A stretch of 39,621 nt of DNA, from positions 1 through 39,621 of the forward strand of contig NZ_JFZT01000012.1 in NCBI RefSeq assembly GCF_000632495.1, in the 5' to 3' direction. A program made the position numbers and the translations under genes. This DNA comes from Candidatus Acidianus copahuensis (GTDB lineage: Archaea > Thermoproteota > Thermoprotei_A > Sulfolobales > Sulfolobaceae). Below are positions 17,594 to 27,008 of the stretch, one piece after another. The stretch's first letter is position 1, and each line of letters begins with the position of its first letter. The notes beneath the pieces are model-generated. The model worked only from the letters and a program-made list of their open reading frames with translations. It made no database searches and was not told the origin of the DNA.

Positions 17594-17603
17594 AAACTAG
17601 TTT
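17594..17603. promoter_or_regulatory. Palindromic operator candidate, site C (MFS gene)
   Basis: A third perfect AAACTAGTTT, about 40-50 bases before the MFS start on the minus strand and about ten bases before a TATTTTATAA TATA element. It lies in the divergent gap shared with the HTH_10 regulator, so it could also influence that gene. Confidence 0.6.
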
Positions 17604-17698
17604 AATGGGTTTTAGGTGGCGGATAAGGATTTTTCGGTACTTATTTAATTATTTTATGTTTTTTAATGCTAATAGACAATCATGAATAAAATAGAAAC

Positions 17699-17707
17699 AT
17701 TTATATT
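17699..17707 (+). promoter_or_regulatory. TATA box of the HTH_10 regulator
   Basis: TTTATATT sits about 27-30 bases before the ATG at 17733, the spacing expected for a leaderless archaeal transcript. This supports the shorter start of the regulator over the ATG at 17682. Confidence 0.5.
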
Positions 17708-17732
17708 GTCTAAAAAGTATATAAATATCTTG

Positions 17733-18350
17733 ATGCTGAAAAGGGTTATAGTCGAAGTTGAGCACGAGGACTGTTGGACACCCAAAATTCCATATGGTTC
17801 TTTAACGTTAGGGCTCTCTATTTACCCAAATAAGAACTACTTGAGAAGTAGATTACTCGTATATTCTGCTAACAAGGAGATATTACATAAGATGAAAAGG
17901 AACAAGAATGTGATTAAGATCAATGACTACGAATTAAGAAACAGCAACACATACATTGACTTTTACAACGTATATGAAGGTTCAATAGCGGGGTACCTAT
18001 ATGATAAGGAGGTTACCCTATTGGGTAATGAGAACAAGGAGGGTAGAGAAGTATGGGTGTTTGCGACTGATGAAGATTACATCCACGAAGTAGTCTCTGG
18101 TTTAAAAAGCTTGGGGAAGGTGAAAAGGGCAGTAGCAAAGGACTTTGAGATCTCATCCTTCCCAGACTTAACAGATATAGAGAAAAAGGTTTTATTAACT
18201 GCTTACATGAGGGGGTACTTTGAGTACCCTAGGAGGAGCAGTACAGACGATATAGCTGAATCACTCTCACTTAGTAAGGTAACTTTCCTTTACCATATAA
18301 GAAACGTACAGAAAAAGTTAGTTGAGCATTACGTAAACTTCTACTCTTAA
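17733..18350 (+). CDS. HTH_10 (bacterio-opsin-activator-like) transcription regulator
   Basis: I choose the ATG at 17733 (205 residues). It begins MLKRVIVEVEHEDCW, the usual N-terminus of this family, and has a TATA box at leaderless distance; an ATG at 17682 would add 17 residues. The C-terminus is the HTH_10 domain (LTDIEKKVLLTAYMRGYFEYPRR... SLSLSKVTFLYHIRNVQKKL), and the N-terminal half is a ligand-sensing type region. The gene is divergent from the MFS carrier and next to the hpa genes. It is therefore the best candidate to bind the AAACTAGTTT sites, probably in response to the phenolic substrate. Direct binding is not shown by sequence. Confidence 0.8.
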   Translation: MLKRVIVEVEHEDCWTPKIPYGSLTLGLSIYPNKNYLRSRLLVYSANKEILHKMKRNKNVIKINDYELRNSNTYIDFYNVYEGSIAGYLYDKEVTLLGNENKEGREVWVFATDEDYIHEVVSGLKSLGKVKRAVAKDFEISSFPDLTDIEKKVLLTAYMRGYFEYPRRSSTDDIAESLSLSKVTFLYHIRNVQKKLVEHYVNFYS

Positions 18351-18384
18351 AATTTTTATTTACATATATGTGGGAAAAGACACA

Positions 18385-18393
18385 TTTATATAT
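18385..18393 (+). promoter_or_regulatory. TATA box of the START-like gene
   Basis: TTTATATAT lies 25-29 bases before the GTG at 18414, fitting a leaderless transcript and supporting that start. Confidence 0.5.
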
Positions 18394-18413
18394 GGACACT
18401 CAAATGAAATTAT

Positions 18414-18821
18414 GTGATAGTTAAAGAACAAATTGAGAACCACTTCGAACCTAACGTTATTGTGAAGATACTATTAGACCCAGTTTTCGTCTTCAAAAAC
18501 ATGTTTGAAGCTACAACAGTTAATTTAGAGAACGACTCCTTTACTGCTAATATTAAAATAGGATTAACAGAGTACATCGTTTATGGCAGAGTCATAACTG
18601 GTACATATAAGGTTAGGTATATCTTAAACCTTGCTGGGTATGGTAATGATAAGACTGGGGTACTCCTTTTTGATATCACTGACAGAGTAATAGACATAAG
18701 CCTTGAAATGAAAATTCCTTTAGAGTTCCTCTCATCCCGTAACCTCAAAAAGAGGATATCCAAATTCAAGGAAAATTTTGACGAACTTGTACGGTTAGAG
18801 AGAATTAATAAAAAGATTTGA
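18414..18821 (+). CDS. STK_08120/DUF3211-like START-fold protein
   Basis: The protein has 135 residues starting with GTG (the overlapping ATG two bases upstream reads straight into a stop). The order of motifs - a DPVFVFKNMF helix, paired strands NDSFTANIKI and EYIVYGRVI, and a C-terminal helix ending VRLERINKKI - matches the Sulfolobales family typified by STK_08120, a START-like hydrophobic-ligand fold of unknown role. Its own promoter separates it from the regulator. Function may be lipid or aromatic ligand binding, by fold only. Confidence 0.65.
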   Translation: MIVKEQIENHFEPNVIVKILLDPVFVFKNMFEATTVNLENDSFTANIKIGLTEYIVYGRVITGTYKVRYILNLAGYGNDKTGVLLFDITDRVIDISLEMKIPLEFLSSRNLKKRISKFKENFDELVRLERINKKI

Positions 18822-19240
18822 GATAGCGCACTCATACGGAATGCTGGTGAGCTAAGCTGTTTAACGTAATTAAGATCCTTTATCAGAATTGTGTGTATTT
18901 GATAAATCGTCATATATTGCTAAAATCTTATAAATCACATTAATAACGTTATAATTAATTGCTAAGACCATACAATGATTTTATTTTAAAATAGTATAAG
19001 GGGATGTGGAAATCCTATAATTACACTTACCTGTTAAAATTTATACTTTACAAGTTTTAAATGTTTCAAACTATTCAGTTTTTACTAGGAACTGATGACC
19101 TAGTTCATTTCATGTATCTTAGATTAAGAACAAAATCTTCTAGTTATTAGACTTCTCCTCGCAAAGCTATCTTTATAAATCCAAGATCTAGTAGAGAAAC
19201 GACCCTTGATAAAGCCGTCCGAAAATCAAAGCTATAACTT
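18822..19240. other. Intergenic stretch, nothing recognised
   Basis: About 420 AT-rich bases between two convergent genes. No frame with family motifs and no strong hairpin was found. It probably contains the 3' ends of both transcripts. Confidence 0.4.
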
Positions 19241-21052
19241 TCACTCCTTAGCCAGCTTAAACGGAGATACTGAGTCCCCGTATTTATTAATATAGTCTAG
19301 TATCCTTTCTCTCTGCATTTTTAGTTCTCTAATGACCTCCTCTGGAGTATCATCAATTTTCTGGTAAATCGCAGTGATCCGCTCTGTTTTCTCTAAATAC
19401 TTCCTTAGTTTCAGAGTGAACTGTCTCTCGTACTCTTCCCTTCCATATTCCTTGTTCAAGACCCTTTTAAACAATGTCCTAAGGTCTTCGTAGAGGGGGA
19501 TTAAACCTATGGGTGTGTAAATAGAGTCCACACTACCCTCAACTCTCCTCACTGCCCAGTTAATCCACACTCTCTTATCCTCCTTAGAGTTTAGGAACTT
19601 GTTACCATCCCTCAAGAAGTAATTGAAACCAAAGATTTTAGGTACTTTCCTCAGTTTTTTACCGAACTCCAAATAGTTCTTAAGGTACTTCCCTAAAGAG
19701 ACTGGCATGAAATCTAAGATAGCCATCGGGTTGAACTCCAGCTCGTCAGACTTACCAATTACTGCAGACGTCCTAGCAGACTCCATGGAAGCCCCAATGG
19801 TCACTATCCCATGAGACCATGAGAAAGCCTCAACAGCTGGGATAAGGGTATCATAATCCTTAACTCCGAAAATTACTCCCTCTATTACAACACCGTTAGG
19901 GTTATCCCAGTTCTGGTCTAAGTTCTTGAAAGACGTTAGATGGACAGTGAACCTAGCGTTTGGGTGGGATGCAGGCTTACCGCTCTCCATAGTCCACTCA
20001 CCCTCATGGTTATATCCCCTCTCGGGCTTTGGCACTTCACTCCCCTCCCAATAAACGTCACCGTCAACGGTCATCAACACGTTAGAAAATATTACCTCAC
20101 CGGGCTTATGAAGGACTTCCCATATTATAGGGTCATCCCTTGCGTTTATCCCTTGAATAATGCCAAAGACACCACACTCTGGGTTTACAGCCATAGGGAG
20201 ACCGTTAAATTCCTTAATAAATGCTAGGTCATCACTAATCAACTTACCTATCATGGAGGTGGAGGTCTTACCACTCCCAGAAGGAAAAGACGCTGTGAAA
20301 TAGTGAGTCCCCTTTTCACCCTCAAAACCTATAATAGCCATATGTTCAGACAACCATCCCTCTTCTATAGCCTTAGTTACAGTTAACCTTAAGGCTAACT
20401 TCTTTAGCCCAACACTGTTCCCTGCATAAGTAGTATTCACACTGTAAACCGTATTTTCTGCTAAGTCAATCATTATCCTCCTCTTCTTTATATCCAGCTC
20501 TCCCTTAGAGTGGATAAACTTCAAGAACTGTTTATCACCAGAAAAATCGTGAAAGGCACTCCTATAGAGTATATTTTCGCTGTGAATAACATAGGGGGAG
20601 TCAGTCACTTGGACAGCCAAGATTTGAAATGGGGACTTCTTAGGCCCTAAGGAGTAGAACCCAACATACATCTCCCTACCCTTCATTGAACCCCTCAACA
20701 GAGATAGGACCTCCTCTAACCCCTCCTTCCTAGGTTTGGTGTTAACATAAGGTATTTTTGTGTCAGAGAGTATGAACGTGTCCTCCCTCGCCCTAGCTTG
20801 ATCTAAAGGGTGGTCAAAATGGATTGTGTGCCCATCAGTTCTCAGTTTAATCTCTTCACCACTCTCTAATGCCTTCTTCCTCACATACTCCTTTTCCTCT
20901 TCCTCCCCCGTCACTAGATATATACTTTCTGGATCGCAGAGTTCAGATACTTTACTTAAGAACTCAATTAAGTGAAAGTTTTGAAGGGACTCCAGTTTTT
21001 TAATACCGTGACGTTGAACTAAACGATTCAAAAAATTTGAGTTAGTTTCCAT
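19241..21052 (-). CDS. pckG: Phosphoenolpyruvate carboxykinase (GTP)
   Basis: The 603-residue protein matches GTP-type PEPCK throughout. The nucleotide P-loop reads FPSGSGKTSTSM, followed by the DDLAF metal segment. HFDHPLDQAR, a variant FGVKDYDTLIP loop and NPNGVVIEG are also typical. It converts oxaloacetate and GTP to PEP, CO2 and GDP, the entry to gluconeogenesis in Sulfolobales, which need it when growing on organic acids or aromatics. It is a stand-alone gene with no frame damage. The P-loop has SGS where many bacterial and animal enzymes have SAC. Confidence 0.92.
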   Translation of the reverse strand: METNSNFLNRLVQRHGIKKLESLQNFHLIEFLSKVSELCDPESIYLVTGEEEEKEYVRKKALESGEEIKLRTDGHTIHFDHPLDQARAREDTFILSDTKIPYVNTKPRKEGLEEVLSLLRGSMKGREMYVGFYSLGPKKSPFQILAVQVTDSPYVIHSENILYRSAFHDFSGDKQFLKFIHSKGELDIKKRRIMIDLAENTVYSVNTTYAGNSVGLKKLALRLTVTKAIEEGWLSEHMAIIGFEGEKGTHYFTASFPSGSGKTSTSMIGKLISDDLAFIKEFNGLPMAVNPECGVFGIIQGINARDDPIIWEVLHKPGEVIFSNVLMTVDGDVYWEGSEVPKPERGYNHEGEWTMESGKPASHPNARFTVHLTSFKNLDQNWDNPNGVVIEGVIFGVKDYDTLIPAVEAFSWSHGIVTIGASMESARTSAVIGKSDELEFNPMAILDFMPVSLGKYLKNYLEFGKKLRKVPKIFGFNYFLRDGNKFLNSKEDKRVWINWAVRRVEGSVDSIYTPIGLIPLYEDLRTLFKRVLNKEYGREEYERQFTLKLRKYLEKTERITAIYQKIDDTPEEVIRELKMQRERILDYINKYGDSVSPFKLAKE

Positions 21053-21262
21053 ACTATTGTATTGTAATCGAAAAATTTAATTCTTTCCCCTTAACGTAAC
21101 TGCGAGGCTCAAGGGAAATACCTTCAATTGTCTAGTTAGTTGATTTTAATAATCCATAAACGTTTTCTCGTTCATTACGCACTCTCATGAAGTTAAATAA
21201 ACGTGAAGTAGCAAGACGCACTATGTGTAAAGCAAACACTCTCAATACGCTTTAATGGAAAA

Positions 21263-21273
21263 CTTATAAACTT
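21263..21273 (+). promoter_or_regulatory. TATA box of the molybdenum-hydroxylase gene
   Basis: CTTATAAACTT lies about 25-30 bases before the ATG at 21293, as for a leaderless transcript. It marks 21293 as the native start and shows that the frame break near 21334 is inside the gene. Confidence 0.5.
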
Positions 21274-21292
21274 ACTACCACACTCTCATACT

Positions 21293-23339
21293 ATGATTAA
21301 GGAAGATTTACCTAAAGTTACTGGGGGAAGGAGTATATATAGACGATTTGAACTTACAAAACACAGCATACTTATACGTAGTGAGGTCACAGATAGCTAG
21401 GGGGATAATAAAGAGCATATCCAGACCAGAGCACTCTCTCCTATTCCTCACTTGGGAGGACGTAAAGACCTACATGCCCATCAGAGCTGACCCAGATACC
21501 CTAAAGACATCTAAAATAGTTAGGATGCCAGTACTAGCTGACGGTAGGGTTAACTTCGTAGGACAACCAGTCCTAGCCTTTGTTGTGGAGGACAGATATG
21601 ATACAGAGGAAGTGGCTGAAGAAGTCTCAATGGACTACGAAGAGTTAAAACCAATAACTAGCATTGAGGAAGCGTTAAGTTCTGGAGAACCAATCCACCC
21701 TGGGGTTAGTGATAATATCTCAGTAAACAAACTATTTGAGGGAGGGGAACTCTCGCTTAAAAGAGAAGCTCACGTTGTGGTTGAAAGGAAACTGTTACAG
21801 AATAGGATAGTGTCAAACCCCATTGAGCCAAAGGGGGTAGTAGTTTATTGGGATGGAGAGAGGCTCAACGTCTTTGGTTCCTTCCAGTCAGCCTTTAGGA
21901 TTAGGGACGACATAAGGGAAGCACTCAATATACCACCAGAGAAAATAAGGGTTATAGCTACAAGGAACGTGGGAGGAGGTTTCGGAAACAAAGTCCCATC
22001 CCACCCAGAGTATATCTTAGCTGCAATCGCCTCAATAAAGTTAAGGAGACCAATAAAGTGGATTGAGACTAGGTCAGAACACCTAAAGAACCCCACAATA
22101 GGTAGGGGGGTACTCTCAGACGTTAAGTTATACGCTACTGAAGAAGGGGAGATACTAGGTATAGAGGGAATGGTAGCAGTAGACCTAGGGGCGTATAACT
22201 ACACAATAAACGCAACTACACCAGCGTTCATAGCTAGGTTACTGACTGGGCCATATAAGATGAAGTTCGCCTCAGTGAAGGCCTTAGGTGTTTTCACAAA
22301 CCTACCACCAACTGGGCCCTATAGGGGTGCAGGTAGACCAGAGGCTGCACTAATTCACGAAACCCTTGTGGAAGACCTAGCTGAAGAACTGGATATGGAC
22401 CCAATAGAAATTAGGAGGAAGAACCTAGTGGATGATAACGGCTTTATAACACCACTAGGGTTAAAGTATGACCCAGCTGGCTATAGGGAGGTATTTGAAA
22501 AAGGTGTAAGGTATTACAATGAGGCAAAGGAAACGTATAAGGGAAAAGGGATAGGTTTTGCCGTATTTACAGAAAACATCAGACTGTCGCCGGGAGAAGG
22601 GGCTAAGGTAAGGATAGAGGGTGGTAAGGTAAAGATATATGTGGGCACTGGACCCCACGGGCAGAGGCATGAAACCACATTCGCTAGGTTAGCCTCAGAG
22701 GTACTTGTAATTCCAGAGGAGAAAATCGAAGTAATTAAAAACTCCACTGAAGTCTTAAAAGAGGGCATAGGGAGCTTTGGTTCTAGGTCTGGCACTGTGG
22801 GTGGGTCTGCTGTAATAGAGGCGTGCAGGGCATTAAAGGAGAAGCTAAACGGGAGGAGTATTGAGGAAGCTGAGGGGTTAGAGGCTGAGGTGTTTTATAA
22901 GGCTGAGGACATATATGCTCCCGGAGCACATGTGGCTGTGGTAGATGTTGAGAGAGAGACTGGCTTCGCTAGGGTAATAGCGTATTACGCAGTGGACGAC
23001 GTAGGCAGAATATTGGTAAAAGAAGACGTCAAGGGGCAAATAATAGGTGGTGTATTACAAGGGGTCTCGCAAGTGCTTTGGGAATACGCACCATATGACC
23101 AATACGGGGACCCACTATTTGCTTCCATAGCAGACGTGGGAGTCCCAACTGCTAAAGAAGTAACTTACACAGTGAAAGTTGACGAAGTGGAGTACCCATC
23201 ACGTTTACCTACACACAGTAGAGGTGTGGGGGAGGGCGGGACAACGGGGGCACTCCCTTCAGTCTTTATCGCCTTAGAAAAGGCTACAGGAAAGAAGTTC
23301 AGTAAGACTCCCGTACTACCGTGGGATATTGTGGGATAA
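21293..23339 (+). pseudogene. Xanthine-dehydrogenase-family molybdopterin-binding (large) subunit, frameshifted near the start
   Basis: From ATG 21293 the reading is MIKEDLPKVTGGRSIY, then frame is lost in a TATATATA run (21334-21341). Restoring one AT unit gives YIDDLNLQNTAYLYVVRS and a clean frame of about 680 residues in total. The molybdenum-cofactor motifs are complete: RNVGGGFGNK, PPTGPYRGAGRPEA, GPHGQRHETT and the catalytic Glu in GVGEGGTTG. Such subunits oxidise aldehydes, CO or aromatic/purine C-H bonds with FAD and 2Fe-2S subunits, none of which is encoded here. If the lesion is real, translation could only begin at the TTG at 21348, which would cut off the first strand. Probable aldehyde oxidoreductase; substrate unknown. 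Confidence 0.8.
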
Positions 23340-23449
23340 TTTTTCTTCTAATACCTAGAAAAAACCTTTGTTTAACGGAAAATATACTTTACATTACATA
23401 TTTTTAAAAAACACGGTTGCTACCAATCTTAATAAATAAAAATTATATT

Positions 23450-23459
23450 AAACTAGTTT
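23450..23459. promoter_or_regulatory. Palindromic operator candidate, site D
   Basis: A fourth perfect AAACTAGTTT, about 115 bases before the amidohydrolase gene at 23575. On the minus strand it is followed by an AT-rich tract (AATTTTTATTTATTAA) much like sites A and B, but no minus-strand gene lies there. It may serve the amidohydrolase at a distance or be left from a lost gene. Confidence 0.45.
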
Positions 23460-23574
23460 TATGAGTTAGCTTACTCATCTTATGAAGAGAAAAAAGTGAT
23501 GTTTACACAGTCGTAGTGAGCTACTCGATGTACACTACGAAAACATTAATAATGGTAAGCACCAATATAACTAT

Positions 23575-24381
23575 ATGATAAAAGTCATTGATGCCCACGT
23601 TCACTACCACATATTCCTTAAAAGGATACCTAAACACTGTGAGGAGTTTTTAGCAAACGTTGAGGGGACTAAGATGACACTTAAGAACGAATATGTAGAG
23701 ATCGAAAAGGTTCTTTTAGTACCCTCTCACCCATGTCACACTGAGGAGTGTTATGACGGTTTTTACATAGACTATGAGGAGAGGAAAAGGAACCCAGACC
23801 TCTTCTTACAGTGGGGTGAAGTGAACCCGTTGAGGTGTAACGTTAAGGAAGAGCTAGAGAGACAGTATTCCTTAGGTATAATTGGGATCAAACTGCATCC
23901 AGTCCACCACGCATTTAAGCCCAACGCATATAGGGAAGAGGAGGGAGGACTAAAACAACTCTTGTACGTATATGAGTTCGCTGAAGACCATGATTTACCA
24001 GTCTTAATCCACACTGGGACTAGCGTTGGTGTTGGGAGTAGGAACAAGTATGGTGACCCCATCTATGTGGACGACATAGCTAAGGATTTCCCAAGACTAA
24101 AGTTAATCCTTGCACATGCTGGGAGACCGTTATGGTATGATACTGCTTTTTACTTGGCTAGGTTTATAAATAACGTGTTTCTTGAGATTTCCTCCATACC
24201 TCCTAAAAACATACTGAAGGTGTTACCCAGGCTTAATGAGATATCAGATAAGGTTATTTACGGTAGCGATTTCCCAGCCTTTAAAGGTCAAGACTTAGCT
24301 GACTACGCCCACCAAGTGTATAGTGTAGTTAAGGATGAGAGGATAATGAGGGACAACGTTAAGAGGATACTGAAAATTTAG
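23575..24381 (+). CDS. Amidohydrolase-2-family metal-dependent hydrolase or decarboxylase
   Basis: The 268-residue TIM-barrel protein has the metal motifs of the amidohydrolase-related family. They are DAHVHYH at the N-terminus, IGIKLHPVHH at about 104-113, VLIHTGT, LILAHAGRP and a late YGSDFPA with the final aspartate. Relatives include ACMS and gamma-resorcylate decarboxylases and various lactonases. It lies between a molybdenum hydroxylase and a decarboxylase-like gene, suggesting a role in aromatic or carboxylic-acid breakdown, but the substrate cannot be read from the sequence. The frame is intact. Confidence 0.75.
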   Translation: MIKVIDAHVHYHIFLKRIPKHCEEFLANVEGTKMTLKNEYVEIEKVLLVPSHPCHTEECYDGFYIDYEERKRNPDLFLQWGEVNPLRCNVKEELERQYSLGIIGIKLHPVHHAFKPNAYREEEGGLKQLLYVYEFAEDHDLPVLIHTGTSVGVGSRNKYGDPIYVDDIAKDFPRLKLILAHAGRPLWYDTAFYLARFINNVFLEISSIPPKNILKVLPRLNEISDKVIYGSDFPAFKGQDLADYAHQVYSVVKDERIMRDNVKRILKI

Positions 24382-24620
24382 TGAATGATATACGCTAGAC
24401 ATAGTAATTATCAAAATGAAGTATTTTATAAAATTCTAATTCTCTATGACAAACCAAGAGACAATCATAACACTATCATCTAAGAGGAAGTGCGAGAAGC
24501 ATTAGGCGTACTGTGACCGGAAATCCTATCTCAGCAAGCTGGACTCACTACATGGTCAAGACAAATGACGGTAATAATTAAGTATGACCGCCATAGAGAA
24601 AATGAATGGTAAAAAAGCTC

Positions 24621-25416
24621 TCATACCTTTACACTTACTCTCTCTACCTTATCCAACAACCTGGTAGTTGTAACTCTGAAGTACTGTGTGAAGTAGTACC
24701 CAGCCTTTACATCCTCAACCTTAAGGACGTCAACTTCGTCATTTACATACCCTCCTAACTCTATTTCAGCCTTTCCCTTCCACACTTCGCCTAAATTACT
24801 CACATCCCTCACTCTGCTTATAATCTCAAAGAGCTCTGTCTCACCATCACCTCTTGAGGGGAAGTGCCTTATGTTAATTAGGGGACCGAAATTTGATGTT
24901 GGGATAGAGTCTGTTTTTTTCTTCAAGGTCTACTGTCAGCCTAAACAATACGTTCCCTCCCCTCACCACATACCCTCCTAACTTAAGTCCTCTCTCTGGC
25001 TTATTGTATCTAGGAAGGAGCGGATGTAACCTCGTCATGGAGATCTTAGCTAGCTTTTTGGGGAACCCGTCTAACCATCCCCTAATCAGTGCCCAGTCCT
25101 TATCTACCCACATGAAAGCGTAATACAAATAGTTCTTCCCCTTATACTCTACCTTAAACCCTATGGCACCCTCCATGTACTGCGTTAGGTCTGGGTCTTT
25201 GTACATATAGTCCCATGTGGAGTCTGACGGGGATATGAACTCTGCGACATATACCCAAGCCTCTCCGTCAGTCTTAAAGAACTCTGGTAAAAGCTTTTCG
25301 GCACTTTCCCTTTCAAACTTAACGTGTGCCCCAATATAGGTCACACCATAGTGCCATGGTGGTGGAGGTACAATACTTGACTTTCCACTCTTAGTTAATG
25401 GTAGACTGAAAGACAT
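24621..25416 (-). pseudogene. Acetoacetate-decarboxylase-like protein, frameshifted in a poly-A run
   Basis: From ATG 25416 the frame covers about 168 residues, including GFPKKLAKISMTRL, where ADC enzymes carry the Schiff-base lysine pair. It breaks in a run of seven A on the coding strand (T7 at 24914-24920). With six A the reading becomes DLEEKTDSIPTSNFGP and continues to TGA 24621-24623, giving about 264 residues, normal for the family. As read, the protein ends soon after LEEKNRLYPN. Members decarboxylate acetoacetate or act as promiscuous aldolase-dehydratases. The VPPPPWHY segment near the N-terminus is typical. Confidence 0.75.
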
Positions 25417-25469
25417 AAAGCATCACATAGAATAAGGTTTCACTGTTTTAAAGTTTTTAGAGGTTATCG

Positions 25470-26120
25470 TTGGTAGATCATTCACGTTATTCTGTCCTTC
25501 ATGATAAGAAACTTTGCTGGAAAATTGTCTGCATATTAATCACTACGAAAACCAGACTAAATTACAGTGAGAAGGGAGTATTAAAGAACTATCTAACAAC
25601 GAGAGGGGTCTTAGAGAAACTACTAAAACCGGTAAATGAAAACACTGCCGTTGCGCTAGAGTCAACGGGAGTGTATTCAATGCGCCTAATTAACTTCCTA
25701 CTATCGATAAGAGTTAAGGTTATGAATCCCTGAGGATTATGAAGGAAGAGTGATAATGTGGACGTAAGAAATATGTAAATTAAGTTTGGTAACGGTAGGA
25801 ATGTTATGCCTTATGACGATTTAAGAGAGTTAGTCTCAAGGTATTAAGGTGAGAGGTTATTAAGGCTAGGATTAGTAGGGACTTCTTCCTACTTGGCTAG
25901 GGTCACTAAAACCCTCCTTGTTATGATGTCCTCCCTTAATCACGCTATTGAGGCTGGTGTTGTTTCCTCCCAAGATTTTTGTTTACTGTTCTCAATGAGA
26001 AAGGGAAGGTGAAGTTGGGTCTAGTGTTCCTATGGGTTATGTACTAATGTCTATCCCGGGTAGTCTTTCTGCTGACTAGAGTCGGCGATGTTGTTTTAAG
26101 TACTACTTATGTTCAATATT
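25470..26120 (+). pseudogene. IS110-family transposase relic
   Basis: The first 87 codons open with VDHSRYSVLHDKKLCW and contain ALESTGVYSMRLINFLLS, the DEDD-domain pattern of IS110 transposases. A stop at 25731-25733 ends them where the normal sequence would continue from NP. Downstream, broken frames still carry transposase-like text (MPYDDLRELVSRY, TSSYLARVTKTLLVMMSSLN) as far as about 26100, with several stops. It is a heavily decayed copy. Element ends were not identified; IS110 elements have little or no inverted repeats. Confidence 0.75.
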
Positions 26121-27008
26121 AACTTAACTAGGTATAAGGAATTTTATATAAGTTTCAAAGAGTAAAGTTCATTACATAACGTTAATACTCTAAGCTGTTT
26201 GTACTCAGTGTATCGTCTTATCATAAGTAGTTATATTAGGGCGTAGTTAACGTCTCTTATTAAGATTCTTATACATTTATTACGACACACTAAGGAGACC
26301 TAACCTTCAGAGGTAGAAAAGGTATTAAGATTCTTATTTATCCCATACGGTAAATGGAGTCTGCATTATCGCATAACATATTATAACTATATGAAACATT
26401 TATATATTCTTATACATAAACTACGAGAGTAATTCAATTAATGTATACTATACATTAAAAATATATTATAATTTGTTAAAATTTAACAAAATCGGCGTCT
26501 ATCATCCTTGTTTTTCACTCTCTTTTTCTCACATTAAAAACTTTTCTGGAACAAGTAGTTCATGTGAGAATATGCTACAAAGATATTCGTAAAGGCCCGG
26601 TAAAGTATGATTACTCTAATTTATTGCCTCCTCCCTAAAACTCCTTGTATACCTATGCTTGATACCCTCATAAAAACAACCTCACAATCCTTACACATAT
26701 CCCCCCGCCTATGATTCTTAACGAGATGAATTTAACTATAAGATAGTGTGAGATGGGGAAATTTTGGGGACCTATCACTCCTATTCTGTGGTATTACTTA
26801 ATCTCAAGCTAATAATGAACTTATATAATTATGACGACATTATGACTTGGTGTTTCCATTTAAATTGGCTAGGAAGTGAACGAATTAAAACCCAATAACC
26901 AGAATAATTTTACCTAATAAAACAAGTGTCTATCCAGAGTGTCGTCAAGATACTAAAAACTTATTATCCTCTTGGGACTAGGTAATACTATGAATAAGGG
27001 TGTGAATA
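26121..27008. other. Non-coding stretch after the IS110 relic, with a 19-base palindrome
   Basis: About 890 bases, very AT-rich, with no supported gene. It contains two near copies of ATTAAGATTCTTAT (26258 and 26322 regions) and a perfect interrupted palindrome TTTGTTAAA-A-TTTAACAAA at 26472-26490. A short minus-strand frame near 26630-26700 with CKDC could be a transposase zinc-ribbon scrap, but it is too short to call. The last 40 bases hold the promoter for the gene at 27009. Confidence 0.4.

Noticed and set aside
26630..26710. Minus-strand CKDC zinc-ribbon-like scrap
   Set aside because: Only one cysteine pair and fewer than 30 codons; cannot be tied to a transposase family.
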